DNA from: Catonia carolina
Lineage: Eukaryota > Arthropoda > Insecta > Hemiptera > Achilidae
NCBI GenBank assembly: GCA_035578175.1
Contig: JAQMRL010000002.1
Span: forward strand, 101,844,748 to 101,908,747
Reading direction: 5' to 3'
DNA: 64,000 nt
The translations under genes and the position numbers were made by a program. The notes under the pieces are model-generated. The model did not search any database. It saw only the letters and a program-made list of their open reading frames with translations, and had not been told where the DNA came from. Positions 11,165 through 23,205 of the stretch are shown here, piece after piece. Every line of letters begins with the position of its first letter. Within the stretch, counting starts at the first letter, position 1.

Positions 11165-11510
11165 ATCTCTGTCATGAACGCTAAAATAGCTAAAAATAAT
11201 AAAAAAAATAAGAAAAAATGCTAAAAATAAATGTTGTAGGTTTCTTAATTTCCTATAATTTTAGTTGTACCTATATAGCCTACTTGTCGTAAAAGCAGTA
11301 CTGAAGTCGCAATCTAAAAAATATTTTACCGATTGTGTCGTGACAAATACAGAAAATCACTAACTGACGCTATTTTAACTAAGCGTTGTAGAAAAAATGC
11401 TTTAAATAAACGTTGAAGGTTTTTAATTTCCTACAACATTATTTATGTACGATTTTCTCTAAAATGTATTATATTAAGTCCGCAATTAATAAAAAACAAT
11501 TTATCACCAC
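11165..11510. repeat. interspersed repeat R2, partial, tandem internal units
   Basis: Two related units (about 11195-11370 and 11375-11510) contain GTTGTAGGTTTCTTAATTTC, a CGCAATCTAAAAAATATTTT-like stretch, TTTTACCGAT and AAATCACTAACTGACGC. The same words occur at 22735-22860 and twice at 60755-61060. Confidence 0.65.
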
Positions 11511-12415
11511 GAGAGCACAGCCTCATCAATTTCAACAGACATGATTACTAAAATTAAAATTTACTTTGTGATGCCTATAATGAAGTAGTAAAGAGATTTG
11601 GAGAAATCAGTTCATTCCAATAATTGTACTACTAATAATGAAACAACTGACCAAGTATAGGCTAAGCCTGATTTGTTTAAAAGAGGACATAAATATTTTA
11701 TGAAGTAGAACTCATTTCTCAGGTTAAACATGTAGACTAATTTTCGTAATGAATCCATTCCGTTTATATTTAAAAGGAATTCAATAATAACTAAATGATA
11801 TCGTATGATGTTATGAAAGATATAAAATATAGATATTCTTTTTATTTACTTGATCATCCCAATTTCACGAATAAAAGATTTAGACTAATTTATAATTGGT
11901 GCGACATACCATCAAACAACTACAAACGGACCAACTAACCACATTAATTGGAATACCGAACTGACCCTTATTTATCAAGAGAAAAAACTAACAAGCAAAA
12001 AACTAAAATTCTTAACGAATTCTGGGAAAAATGCCGAAAATGCCGGGTAAAGGAAAAAGTAAATTTTTTAAATGTTTTTATAAATATCATAAGGTCACTA
12101 CTAACTACTTATCACTTAATAAATTCACACAAAAAGGCGCACATAACCTAATTATTACAAAAATCTACATTTTATATTTATTTTTCAATTACTATCTTAA
12201 TCTGGGTTACCTAGTATATTTGTTTACACTAATGAATTAACAAAAAATGATATAAGATTTGTTTAGTTTTGTTATAAATAATGTACTTTGAGTGATCACA
12301 TATTTGTCTTCTTTAAAACTCAAAAACGACGGTCGTTGATAAAAATGTTCGATTATAAGACACGAGAAGAAATGGAACTCAATAGTTATCGGTAAAAATA
12401 ACAACTTCTAAGATA
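11511..12415. other. unassigned AT-rich sequence
   Basis: No supported gene; the short open frames have no recognisable motif. Confidence 0.35.
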
Positions 12416-12419
12416 CTGA

Positions 12420-12740
12420 CAAAGAAAATTGAGAGAATCATGTCCGAAATATGGTTGGGAGATAACAGAACAAACATCTAATCTAAATGTAAATGAGTCG
12501 GCTATCTTATGAGAACTGAGGATAACAGACGGAAGAAAGTAAAAAAAAAAAATGGCGGTCGAGAACAACAGGCAGAAATTCAGGAAGACCAAAAACGAGG
12601 TGAAAAGATAATATCTAGAAGATAGTGGGAACTCAATGGATGAGTCAAACCAGGAATAGAAATAGAACAGTATGGAGACAAGTTGTAGAGGTGAACTTAC
12701 ATCCAGAGATGGAGCGAGAGGCGCTAAAAAATCAAATATA
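12420..12740 (+). pseudogene. LINE reverse-transcriptase C-terminal fragment
   Basis: An in-frame stretch reads QWMSQTRNRNRTVWRQVVE (about 12637-12690), then a stop after KNQI. This is the extreme C-terminal signature of a LINE RT (pattern W...A.NR..WR...EA). Upstream, a RWAGH-like GYLMRTEDNR segment and a basic stretch lie in other frames, so at least one frameshift is present. Confidence 0.6.
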
Positions 12741-12909
12741 ACCTAAAGCGATAGCAATTTCAGATTTTAGGAAACGTAAAAACTATAAAAAAATGGAAAA
12801 AATTCCTTTTATTTTCACGGTTTTTGTTGAAATTTTATAAACAAACAAACATATTTAATCGAGAGTTTAGCGCTTAAAATACCAACATTTTTAGGTACTA
12901 TACCAAAAA

Positions 12910-13054
12910 AATGTATGCTAATCGTCATTAGCGACTACTTTGAGTTAAGGAACAATGGATTTGAACTTGTAATAATTTTCCAGATCCTTGACAGAAATCG
13001 AACCCAGGACCTTCTGCTTTGTAGTCTAGTGCACGCTAACTAGGCCACAGAGGG
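12910..13054 (-). mobile_element. SINE, tRNA-derived (family C)
   Basis: On the minus strand the head reads CCCCTCTGTGGCCTAGTTAG with an A-box-like segment, then ACAAAGCAGAAGGTCCTGGG and the B box GGTTCGATTTCTGTC. The tail holds the family word GTCGCTAATGACGATTAGC. Same family as 14919-15080, 43319-43484, 45461-45624 and 59412-59586. Confidence 0.8.
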
Positions 13055-14654
13055 GATTCTAGTGATAAATTATTTAATTTCATCCCTATGAATTGGAAGA
13101 ACTGATTTATTGAACCCTCATAATCCCAATTAATTACCATTACAATTTTATCACGTATACCAAAAAACTTTACAAATTACAGTGCAGTAATATAAAAATT
13201 ATTAAAAAAACAAGTTTACAAATAAGTTTTATAAATTATGTTCACTAAGACAACACTATCATAAATGTGCAGTTGATTCCAGACAAATTTATAAGTTTTA
13301 ATTTTTTATAATAATAAAATATGATAAATAATGTATTACGAATTAATTGTTTGTTGAATTAAATAAATATAAATTTGAATAAGCAGTAAAAATTTGACAT
13401 TAAATAATTGTTTAAAAATGAAAACATCTGAATTAACATTTAACATTAATTAACAATTAACATTAACTTTTAATCCTTAAAAATTGCTTTTTTTATACTA
13501 AAAACAAATTTAATTACTAGAAAAAAAATACCTGCAAATGAGGCCAGTGCGCAGGTATGAGTCTTTATCTCGATTAAGAGATAAAGCTAAAAAAAAGTTA
13601 GGATGGGAAAGAAGTCTCAAAGGGTAAAAATGATCGAATTATCCTAAGTAATTAATAATTAAATCCGTTTATTAAAATCAGGTTCATGATATGAACATCT
13701 GGAGTATGAAATGAATACGGTAAAAACAGAGAAGGTTTCCGAGCAAAACATTTGTGAAAACAAAATTTAGGCCACATTTAATCGTTATAGACACCCACTG
13801 CGATCGAATCTGTTGTTATTTTATTAATTTATTTTTGTTTCATTATAAGAGCCACCGTGTAATAATACGTTAGTGGACTAAGAAGCCACAAGAAACGCGA
13901 ATAACAAAAACAAAACGTACGATATATAAGAAACAAAGTTCGGAGGGCCATGTGTTTCACACGTTGTTTGGTTTTGGAGTCTAATGTTGTGCCAGTGTAT
14001 CGGTTTCTTGTATCAATCAGATGAGAACAGATGTTTGGTCTGTCTTACTAAGGGGCATATAGAGTATGGAGTATGGAGATAGGCCTTTGCACAGCAAGTG
14101 ATCTTCTGATCCCCTAAGTAATTAGGCCTAAGTAATGAATAACACTTGCTAGTTAATCACCGTTTGTATTATTTTAAACCTAACCTTACAAATTCGCTCA
14201 GTACCTATTTATTAACGTCAAAAAAGCTTGCTTATTGTAGTGTTGACGAGAACAGAGATAAGAATTGTGTGTAATAATTAAATTAATAATAGTAATTATA
14301 CGGGTAAGTATTATAATCAAAAATGTAACTGTTAGATTTTGTAAAACAAATACCATTGTTAATGATACATTCAATTTGTATTGTTTCATATTTCTATTAT
14401 TTTTAATATAACCGAGTAAAAAATTGTTCTGGCAATGAAGTGCCATTGTACCACTTGAAGAAGTTGTTTTAAAAATCTTCAAATTCTTGTACTGATAGTT
14501 TATGTTTAATATTTTTAATATGTAATTGGTGGATTTACAAAGGTTTTCCTTTGCGATTCCTGTTCAACTTTCGCCAAGAACTTCTTTCAGATCACTATCA
14601 TATTTATTCGATGATCTACTTTTTCACACACCAAGTGAGCGGTTTTAAGATTTT
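13055..14654. other. unassigned AT-rich sequence
   Basis: No gene recognised. A compact 9-bp hairpin (CTTTATCTC/GAGATAAAG, 6-base loop) sits at 13563-13586, preceded by a weaker ACCTGC/GCAGGT pair at about 13530-13556. No Pol III signals accompany them. Confidence 0.35.
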
Positions 14655-14810
14655 TATTTTTAGTCTTTTTAGTTTTAGGTCCGACTGTCTTGAAATTACA
14701 GCTAATGCAGATGATGAGAAGAGTGATAGTTGAAGATGAGTAACCGGGAATCGAGCCCTGGACCCCGGCGTAGAAGAAAGTTGCGCTGACCACTACACCA
14801 AGAGCCGGTC
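14655..14810 (-). mobile_element. SINE, tRNA-derived (family B)
   Basis: Minus-strand head GACCGGCTCTTGGTGTAGTG, the CGCCGGGGTCCAGGGCTCG segment with the B box, and the family B tail ending in CAGTCGGACCTAAAAC. I could not identify a clean target duplication. Confidence 0.8.
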
Positions 14811-14906
14811 AAGCATTCTTTTTGGTAGGCCCAAGCATTTCTCTATTATTAGTATTACTCTAATTATTTATGATTCACTTCAAAACCTAAAAAACTTTAC
14901 CGATTT

Positions 14907-15092
14907 AAAAAAAGTTCTGGCCGCCTCTGTAGCGTAGTATTAACGCGCTAGCCTACAACGCGGAGGTCCCGGGTTCGATTTCCGGCTAGGGTCTGAAATT
15001 TTACCAAGTTAAAACCCACCGTTACAATACCGAAACCCAAAGTAGTCGCTAATGACAAAGATACGAATTTAAATAAACTAAAAAAAAGTTCT
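14907..15092 (+). mobile_element. SINE, tRNA-derived (family C), with 12-bp target duplication
   Basis: Head GGCCGCCTCTGTAGCGTAGT (A-box region), AACGCGGAGGTCCCGGG and B box GGTTCGATTTCC, followed by GGCTAGGGTCTGAAATTTT. The tail is GTCGCTAATGACAAAG and TTAAATAAACT plus poly(A). The target duplication AAAAAAAGTTCT lies at 14907-14918 and 15081-15092; part of it is indistinguishable from the poly(A) end. The SINE body is 14919-15080. Confidence 0.87.
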
Positions 15093-15844
15093 CATAGCTT
15101 TTGGGCCACTCCAGTCTAAAAACACTGGGTTTAGAATTAAGTTGTTATTTAATGTTAAGTAACAACGGTTCAGCGAGTGACTTTGTATAGTGACTAGCGC
15201 ACAAATACTGTATACATCAAAAAATTCCACTTGAGACCCTGTTAAAATTCTTATTTATTCCACGTTAAAATTAAGGAAGATGTAGTGATAAATCGGGTGG
15301 TTGTCAATACAGTCTGTAGTTTCCGATAATAACAAAAACTAAAAGTGCTCAAAAAGTGTGAAATCATGATATTGAGTAAAATTATTCTATAGTTACGAAG
15401 TTCTTTGTGTATTTTTTGCCGACATTGTTCTTAAAATTAAAGTGTCATTTCTTTTATCCATTTGTGTCATTAATATGTTATTTAACCTTCCAGTTATGAT
15501 AGGCACTGTATTTATAATGTATTGTAATGTTATGTTGTATTTGTCTAGATCTGTGTTTTGTATTAGTGATCTCTTGTAGAAATAATCGATTCAAAAAATC
15601 AAAATTTTGGGACGTCGCCAAGAAAAATTAATAATTTTATTTTTACTTTTTTGAGTCTATGTTACCTTAAATCATAATTCATAATAATTTGTTTAAAGGA
15701 AACTATAGACTTACGTTGGTAAAATTATCATTCAATTCGTTTTCAGACTGAGTTTGAACAAGTTGTGTGTTTATGTCTGATCATCTTAACAAAATGGTAG
15801 TCTAAATTGTGTACTATTATTGCAGCTATTTTGTACCAGTAGGC
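15093..15844. other. unassigned AT-rich sequence
   Basis: No supported feature. Confidence 0.35.
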
Positions 15845-16018
15845 TGGCCGGCTCATGGTGTAGTGGTCAGCGAAGCTGACTTCTACGCCGGGGTCCCGGG
15901 TTCGATTCCTGATCAGATCTGGGATTTATTTATCACTCATCTTTATCTATCATCCTGCTCATGGTCTGCATTAGTAATAAGTGGAAGACAGTTGGACCTA
16001 AAACCCCCAAAAAACCCT
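15845..16018 (+). mobile_element. SINE, tRNA-derived (family B)
   Basis: Head GGCCGGCTCATGGTGTAGTG, a TCTACGCCGGGGTCCCGGG block, B box GGTTCGATTCC and TGATCAGATCTGGGA. The tail is a CATC-rich stretch, then GTCTGCATTAG, AGACAGTTGGACCTAAAAC and an A-rich end. Confidence 0.85.
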
Positions 16019-16735
16019 CTAAACATATAAACGATTAAACTTTAATCGTTGGTGCATACGCCCAGTTATAAACGAAATAATACAACCCGATTAAAATTTA
16101 GTAAATCGTTGCTGCACACAGTTCTTGGATGTTTGGAGTACAGAAGTCTTACCTGGGACGGTACCTGTGCGCTAGATCATATCATATATTATTTCATTTT
16201 ATATTATTGAATCGATATCAATCTGAGGTACACGCAGTGGGGGACCACCTTTTAATTCTTGTAACCAAAGAAAACAACCACAATCCAATGTTATATTGTA
16301 TTTATTGCAGGAGATATGATCACACTATAATTTTAAAACTATAGTACAGATTAAAAAGATAAAAAGGGGAGGAAAAACTACACGAGAAAAAAAGGATAGT
16401 CGAATGACGGAGTCGTCAACTGATGAACATGATTGAGGGTGGGCACAGCCATACGATTTGCACATTAATACTAATATTATTTTAAAAGAAATAAATATAA
16501 ATTAGAGAACAGTAGTTCTTAGTTTTATTAATAGACCGAGTGTAGACGCTTCTAAATAATTTTTAACTTCTAACATTTATGTTCTTTTTAATTTCTCCTC
16601 TGTTAATACACAAAAAATTTCAACGGGTTCACTTTATACTCATAAAAAAAATTAAATAGGTTAAGTTGAAAAGATTTTTTTTTAGTTAATTATCCAGAGC
16701 TTATTTTTCTTTATAATGATATAGATGAGCATTAT
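16019..16735. other. unassigned AT-rich sequence
   Basis: No supported gene. Confidence 0.35.
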
Positions 16736-17125
16736 GCCCATAACGGGCAGGTGAAGTGTTAAATTAATTGGTCTCGATCTGTTGGTTCCAGGGCTACAAA
16801 AAATAGTTGTTTCTTATCACATATCAGCCTATTATATGACGATCTATTTAAGAACAGAAGAGGTAGAGGTGTCAAAGACACTAGTCAGAGTTATCTCCTC
16901 TGAGAGTAATGAATTTCACTATACAGCCAGACCTTGTGGTGAATGAAGTGAAGGTGTCATTTGTAGGGTGGAAAATGGATGCTTTTCGGAGGGCCTGACA
17001 TGCTGATAAGCATACTCTTTCAATTCAGTGAGAAGGCACTGGTAAACCACCTTACTCTTCGTTTTTACTTAGTAAAACTTCTAGAGGTTCAAACCAGCCT
17101 TTCGGGTGTTGACCTAAACATCAGA
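16736..17125 (+). repeat. interspersed repeat R1, near full length
   Basis: About 390 bases match the copies at 22316-22706 and 31238-31625 throughout. Ordered blocks are GGCAGGTGAAGTGTTAAATT, AGAACAGAAGAGGTAGAGGT, a GAATTTCACTATACAGCCAG-like block, GTGGTGAATGAAGTGAAGGT, GGCACTGGTAAACCACC and GAGGTTCAAACCAGCC. No Pol III boxes, terminal inverted repeats or coding potential are convincing. It may be the 3' part of a larger element or an unclassified short repeat. Confidence 0.8.
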
Positions 17126-17539
17126 TGAGTATTACAGAATCAAATGTAGTATACAGACTACTTACGACGAAGAATATAAAATATTGTTGATAAACAATCA
17201 ATTTTTATAATTTTTTTTAGATTTGTGATATTGAAATATTTTAAATAACCACCCAATTTGATTGTTGTTCTTTTTGCCGGTGTTTTATTTTTGCGTTGAT
17301 TAAAATGGAGACATCCAGCAGTGATTATTTTATGTACGATTATAAGATTGTAATTAACCCAAAACTCTCGTCCAATTAATATTATTTAAAAATTGAAAGC
17401 GTTCGCCAACTGATTAACTAGGCTGGCTCGAGATAGTGTTGAAAATTTGGTACTTTTATTTTAAAAACAAGTGCAATAGCTGTTTTATTTTCAGTGATTA
17501 AAGAAAATAATGGGATAGTACCGATCGGTTTTAATATGT

Positions 17540-17640
17540 AAAAACCTTATAGATCTTGGACAGGAGTTGAAAGCGGGACCATCCGCTTTGTATTTATCGT
17601 GATCTGGTACTTTAGACCACTACGGTTTATTGGGCTCGTG
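17540..17640 (-). mobile_element. degenerate SINE head, probably family C
   Basis: Minus-strand sequence reads CCGTAGTGGTCTAAAGTACC (A-box-like), then ACAAAGCGGATGGTCCC and a damaged B box. It resembles the family C head, but its tail is not recognisable. Confidence 0.4.
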
Positions 17641-18800
17641 GTCTAATGTAACATGTATTTAAAACGCAAAATCTGGTCAAACGAATTTTAAATAGAGATC
17701 TTGGTTTGTCCTTAAATACAGGTTCTACTAAACCGAATAAAGAAAATTTACAAGGTTGTAAAGAGGACGACACTTTCGAGATCTGCAAAAAAATCCGAAA
17801 ATGAGAATATTTTAAAAGCTGTAATTTTGTGAAGTAAATTTAAAAATAATTGAATTAAAGTTTCGATGGTGCTTATATTCTGATGATAACTTTGCGAAGT
17901 TCAATTTGTTTTGAAGGGTCGTTATAGGTGCGGTAATTGTTTATTTATGAGCATTTCACAATTCATAAGTAACCTTAATACAAAATATTGTAAAATAAGA
18001 CTATAAGTTTTAATGTAATTATAAAATTAATTGTTAAGAATTATTATTGTACGAATTTATTAGAAAGGTCAGCTAGTTATTTATATTATTTATTATATTT
18101 AGTTATTTGGAAGGAGAATATCAGGACTATAATTTTTAAACGGTAGCAAAGGTACAATCTCATGAATTAGAAGTAGCAGATAGCAAAATAAAGCACATCA
18201 GATAACATCTATTGATTGTGATTAACAAACATTTTCGTATGTACATAATGAACATTTACATATGCAGGCTTTCAGACTACATAGAACCACCAAATTCGTA
18301 CGTATCCTGATATCGGCATCATATAAATCGATGAATCGATAGTACCTTATTTATTATATTATTCTGGTGTGTGTACGCGCGCGCGTGAGTGTATTAAGAT
18401 GATCTGCATACAATATAATGTGAATGCATCCTTTAGTGTAACAAGAAAGATTGACAGGCAGATTCTTTATGATCGACATCAAAATGTAAACTGTCTTCTC
18501 GTTGTGAACAGGTTAACTTATGATGGTGCTGACTGAAATAAGAATAAATGTAGGCCTATGCGTAGTGATTTAATTTAACTAAAATACAAATTAAAAATTA
18601 AAATATCAGACTATAAATTGGACAGTAACGTTTACGAAGAGGTATAATAACATTGTAAGATGTTTAAACAAATTTCCTATTATTGGTTATCCGATTACTA
18701 ATGAGGACCTGGAAAGTTTTCACACGAGTTTTCTTATCCGTCAAGGAGAATCATACATTTTTACCGTTTATGTGTCTTTTATGTGCCTTTTACTGTTTAA
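17641..18800. other. unassigned AT-rich sequence
   Basis: No supported gene. A short CG dinucleotide run lies at about 18376-18386. Confidence 0.35.
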
Positions 18801-18804
18801 AAAT

Positions 18805-19180
18805 TCTTCTTCTTCCACCCCTATTTCCCTCATGTCTGTACCTCAATGCTTTGAAGAGGAATCTTCCTGGTACGAGTAGTATACGTTGAAGGTTTGTCCA
18901 TCTCTTCCTGTACCTATTCACTAATTCGAGTATCAGTGCCTGGACTTCCAGCTCTACTCAAATATTTTCATTCCAAAACCTGTATAATCTAGAACAATCT
19001 TTAGTAGCCCGTAGGAATCTAATTTCTGCTGCCTGTAGTCTTTATTTTCTTGAATGTATAGTCCAGATATCACTTCCATAAATCAACATGGGAACAGTTA
19101 GTGCTTAATAAAATTTTAACTTCGTATCCTTCGTAATTTTCTTTTTCATATTATCATGTACAGTTCCACACATTACCACT
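18805..19180 (-). pseudogene. LINE reverse-transcriptase C-terminal fragment
   Basis: Minus-strand frames show LTVPMLIYGSDIWT (about 19060-19105), QAAEIRFLRATKDCSRLYRF (about 18975-19035), then a VNRYRKRWT segment near 18910. This is the same C-terminal pattern as the LINE at 42028-42707. The left edge is a short GAA-type tail (minus-strand view; TTCTTCTTCC on plus at about 18805-18815). Stops and frameshifts are present. Confidence 0.7.
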
Positions 19181-20435
19181 CATTAGGCCTTTTTTATAGA
19201 TTAAAGTTCAACCCAAACCTACAAATTTATCTTCCTCTAGAAATCAAATTCTATAAGGTGAACTTCCATTTTTTTTTTTTAGCCCACAAATGATTTTCAC
19301 TCATGGATATCACAAATACAGGAAGCAGAAGTTGAGCAAATACAAACAAATTCAAAAATGAGTAAAACTGACAATTTACAAAGAATACACTAAGATATTG
19401 CCCATTTAAGAAGTGAAAACCAGTGCACCAGACCCGCACAAAAACACACATTTTAAACAGAAACGCCAAAAATCAAGACCTTTGAATCGTATTATCTTAA
19501 ATATGGTAAAAAATGAAATACTTTTAATGCACACACGAAGGGACTTTTTCAAACTGCCGTGCCATCTCAACTACTTGTTTCCAATGGCGATGCAAAAGTT
19601 CCCACTAAAAATACGATTCCAATACCCGAATCTGCAGGGGGATAACATTACCGAAACTAAGAATGTATCTGTCATGTATTTACGAATGTACAATTGTAAA
19701 TTTGCATAAGAATTTATTTTTATTCACGTACCAGAAAAATATTTTTTTGGTTTACGGGAATTAGGTCATTTACTTAAGGAACTAATACTCCATGTTATGC
19801 AGTACCTAAATTAGAATCAAACAAAATATTAAGTGTGTGTGTGTGTGTGTGTGTTAGTTTAATATTAAATGACTCCTTAAATAAGGAACAACCAATCATT
19901 TATTACATAGGCTAACATTCTCATGTCGAATGTCGCATGTCACATGTCGTAAGTCTGTATGATAAGGAGGATAGACAGAGGGACCCTGACCTCGTCTCGT
20001 CTGATCGTCGGGTGTGTTAGGGTCGGTTTCTATATCTGTATGCAAAATAAAACAAATGCCGCACTTCGATATATTATTTCAATATCGGGCTACAGGTTGA
20101 TTCGAAAAGTTTTTCAAAAATGACTAAACGTGACATTCTGCAAAGGTCCGATGATATTATTGTAATATTGATTTAAGTAATACTTTGTCGATAATATTAT
20201 TTTATGAGCGAGCAAATTAATAAAAATCAACGCTCTTCTAAGAACTAGAAGGGGTGGAAGGCCGTTACATGTTAACCGAATTATGTATATAAAATGGGCT
20301 TTAAAACAACAACAACATTTTTCCCAATTCAAAAAAAATGTAGTTATCGGACTGGTTCAACTCCCGACTGGTTCTGCCTAATATAGAATTTTTTGCGTAT
20401 CCTGTACTCCCTTGAGTTTCTGGATGCAGTTGACA
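19181..20435. other. unassigned AT-rich sequence
   Basis: No supported gene. It contains a (TG)n microsatellite and a short ATGTCG-type direct-repeat cluster at about 19920-19950. Confidence 0.35.
19833..19854. repeat. (TG)n microsatellite
   Basis: An uninterrupted run of about eleven GT units. Confidence 0.95.
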
Positions 20436-20439
20436 AAAG

Positions 20440-20645
20440 AAAACTAAAACAATGTTTTCTTCTTCTTGTTTATGTACCACGTCCTTCCAGAACTTTGGTA
20501 ACCATCGCAGCAATTTGCTCTTCATTGTCAACCAGTCTATAAAGTGCACTCGTGTCTGTACCATACCAAAGCCTTAGCTTTTATTATAGCCATGACGTTT
20601 TTCTTCGACTTGGGATAGATTTACCCATACGGACCACAATTCGTC
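20440..20645 (-). pseudogene. LINE 3' end (SWL-type C-terminus) with GAA tail
   Basis: Minus-strand frame shows RRKTSWL, then KLRLWYGTDTSALYRLV and IAAMVTKVLEGRGT, stop, ending in an AGAAGAAGAA tail. This is the C-terminal signature shared by five fragments in this window: GRR..SWLKN.R.W....S..LFRAAV.KV.IA.MI.N.R.G.GT. One stop is visible upstream, so it is a dead 5'-truncated copy. Confidence 0.75.
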
Positions 20646-22315
20646 TTCTATGATATTCTGCAATAATTCATATATCTAACTCATATCGCTTATACAAATT
20701 ATTTCAATTTTCTAGTTTTAATGGTGGCCATAATTTTTATTACAGTGATCTTATCTAAACTTTGGAGTTTTTTTGGAGTTGGAAATATTTTCCATTTAAG
20801 AAACTTTTAACATTCTTTTGCAGCAATACATCTCGAACGCCTAAATACGTTTCATATCATCACTGTCAAAGCCTCAACCCTTCGCGATAGAATTGACAAA
20901 ACTTAGTAATGGAGTAAGCAAATTCGTTAGGAAATTTCAGATTTCTCTTGCATAAGACTGCCTATTTTTTGAATATTATACGAGTTTGTTCTTTTCTCGT
21001 CTGATCTCTCGACTGCTTAGAGCTGAAAATATAAGTATAAACGATAACAATCAAAGTTTTTTACTCTAGTTGTAATGTTTTTGATTACGTAGCCCGTCCT
21101 TGTGGTGAATGAAGTGAAGTTAATGTACGTAGCAGGGCTTTACATTGTTAAAACTTTATAGTGGGATTGAGATTTGTGAAATCTCTTCTATTTCAAATTC
21201 ATTCTTGAAGCAAATGAAATAACCAACAAAAATATTGTAATCCTATTTATCTTACATGTTTTTAAAAATGGTGCCTTCAATTCTGCCCAAAATAAATATG
21301 GATGCTTTCGAATCACCCAGTAAAAGTAAGTTCAGTTATGTACACCCATGTAATATAAGCATATACAAGTCAACAAATAAGCAAACAAACGAACGTAGAT
21401 TCCCTTTGGAATTGTTTTCTTTTTTGAATAATTTTTTAATAATAATTATTTAAATTCGAGTCGTTTATTTGTCGTCCATGGATACTACGGATGAAGAAGA
21501 AGAAGAAGAAATGTAACGATATTTTTCGATGGCCAACAAGCAATGGAACGATGAAATTTAAATTGTAAAAATCTGTGCATATTTTTTCATTTAAATTTAT
21601 TAAAATTTGTTTCGATTCGGAATAACAAAATGGAATTTAATTTTATGATAGGGTGCATATTCATTGGCTATATGATGACTGAGTTATAGCCGGTCTCAGG
21701 AGGTGGAGGACAAAGCCGGCGACCAATTTAAATGAAATCATTGTCGTACATCTTTCTATCAATCTATCTTTCTCCCTTTCTATCTTCACGTGCAATCCTC
21801 ATTCTAATTTGGTTCGGGTTTCTTTTTCTAGACACGATTGTGGGATCTGGATTTAATATACCTGGTGTGAACCACTCACAGAACTTTCTCTAGCCAATGT
21901 AAATAATGAAAAACATATCACTAATGTTAAATCACGAGTAAATGACGCTAAATGAAAATTAATCTTTTTTTGACTTTGATTTTGATTAGCAAATTATGGA
22001 AAATCACTAATTAACACAACACTTATAGATGGGAGCTCACTTGATTGCTAGCGTAAGGAATTCGGATGGAGGAGGATTGTTTATACGATTCCCCTCCTCC
22101 TATAACCTAGTAGAAGTAATAATACCATTAGTACGCGCTCTCCTAACAATATTACTCACAAACCATTTCGAATAACTACTGTAGTACCAGGCCCCCTTGC
22201 ACTTCATCCCGTAACTAACAAACAAGTCAGGTCCCAACTATAGCTCTGTACAAAGTTTTAATTAATTAATTTTTATTTAATTTTTAATTGTCTAAAGCTT
22301 TAATTTTTTGCGCAT
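20646..22315. other. unassigned AT-rich sequence
   Basis: No gene recognised. A scrap of R1 (TTGTGGTGAATGAAGTGAAG) lies at about 21101-21120. A (GAA)n run lies at 21493-21512, with no LINE coding sequence found next to it. Confidence 0.35.
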
Positions 22316-22706
22316 TACTGGCAGATGTAGTGTTAAATTATTTGCTCTCGATCTGCTAGTCCCAGGTTTACAAAAAATAATTCTATTTCTTACAACATGG
22401 TCAGCCAATTATATGACTGAAGCATTTAAGAACAGAAGAGGTAGAGGTGTAAGAGACACTATTCAGAGTTATATTCTCTGAAGGTAATGAATTTCATTTT
22501 ACAGCCAGACCCTGTGGTGAATGAAGTGAAAGTGTCATTAGGAGTACGGAAAGTAGATGCTTTTCAGAGGACCTGGCATGCTGATAAGCATACTTTTCCA
22601 CTTTGTGAGAAAGGTAATAGTAAACCACCTCACTCCTCGTTTTACTTAGTAAAGCCTCTAGAGGTTCAAACCAGCCGTTGGGCTGATGACCTGAACAACA
22701 AACTTT
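22316..22706 (+). repeat. interspersed repeat R1, near full length
   Basis: Collinear with the copies at 16736 and 31238 (GGCAGATGTAGTGTTAAATT, AGAACAGAAGAGGTAGAGGT, CTGTGGTGAATGAAGTGAA, GGTAATAGTAAACCACCTCA, GAGGTTCAAACCAGCC). The open frame 22487-22708 is a by-product of the repeat, not a gene. Confidence 0.8.
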
Positions 22707-22734
22707 AATTATATATCTACACTTCTGCCATAAA

Positions 22735-23205
22735 ATGCTTATTAAGGCCGCAATCTAAATATCCCATATTTTACCGATTTCGGTGAGCGAGATTTGAATA
22801 TCACTGATTGACGCTAAACTAAGCATTGTATAAAAAAATTATAAACTACAGTTGTAGAACAAAGAAAAGGAACAAATGAGGCGATTTAATAAAATCGTAG
22901 GAGCTATTTTTGAGAATATTACAAAAAAGTTAAAAATTGCATGAATAACTACTTCTGGTTGTAGTACTTAATTTAAGTTATAAGTTTAACTTCGTACGAT
23001 TTTCCGTTCTTGAGTTATGTTCACATACGCAGAAACTCACACATCAAATAGAACAATCAGTAAAAATATATTGCTTAGCTTAAGGGGACATGAAAACGTG
23101 TATTTCAGGTAAAACTTTATTTTCAAAAAATCGACATGAAAACATCCCTTACATATTTCATTCAGGGCAAAACAAACTAAAAGTAGGTAAACAAAATAAA
23201 ATTAA
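22735..23205 (+). repeat. interspersed repeat R2, large copy
   Basis: Ordered blocks shared with 35725-36150 and 60690-61435: ATTAAGGCCGCAATCT, TTTTACCGAT, an AATCGTAGGAGCTATTTTTG block, GTACGATTTTCCGTTCTTGA, GGGGACATGAAAACGTG, TCGACATGAAAAC and CAGGGCAAAACAAACTAAAA. No coding potential was found. It is an unclassified non-autonomous element. Confidence 0.75.

Noticed and set aside
13530..13590. Structured RNA gene at two adjacent hairpins
   Set aside because: Stems of 6 and 9 bp without conservation, promoter or terminator evidence.
22487..22708. Plus-strand peptide NF..QPDPVVNEVKVS in R1 copies
   Set aside because: Also a by-product of R1; the third copy (16911) is broken and there is no protein family resemblance.
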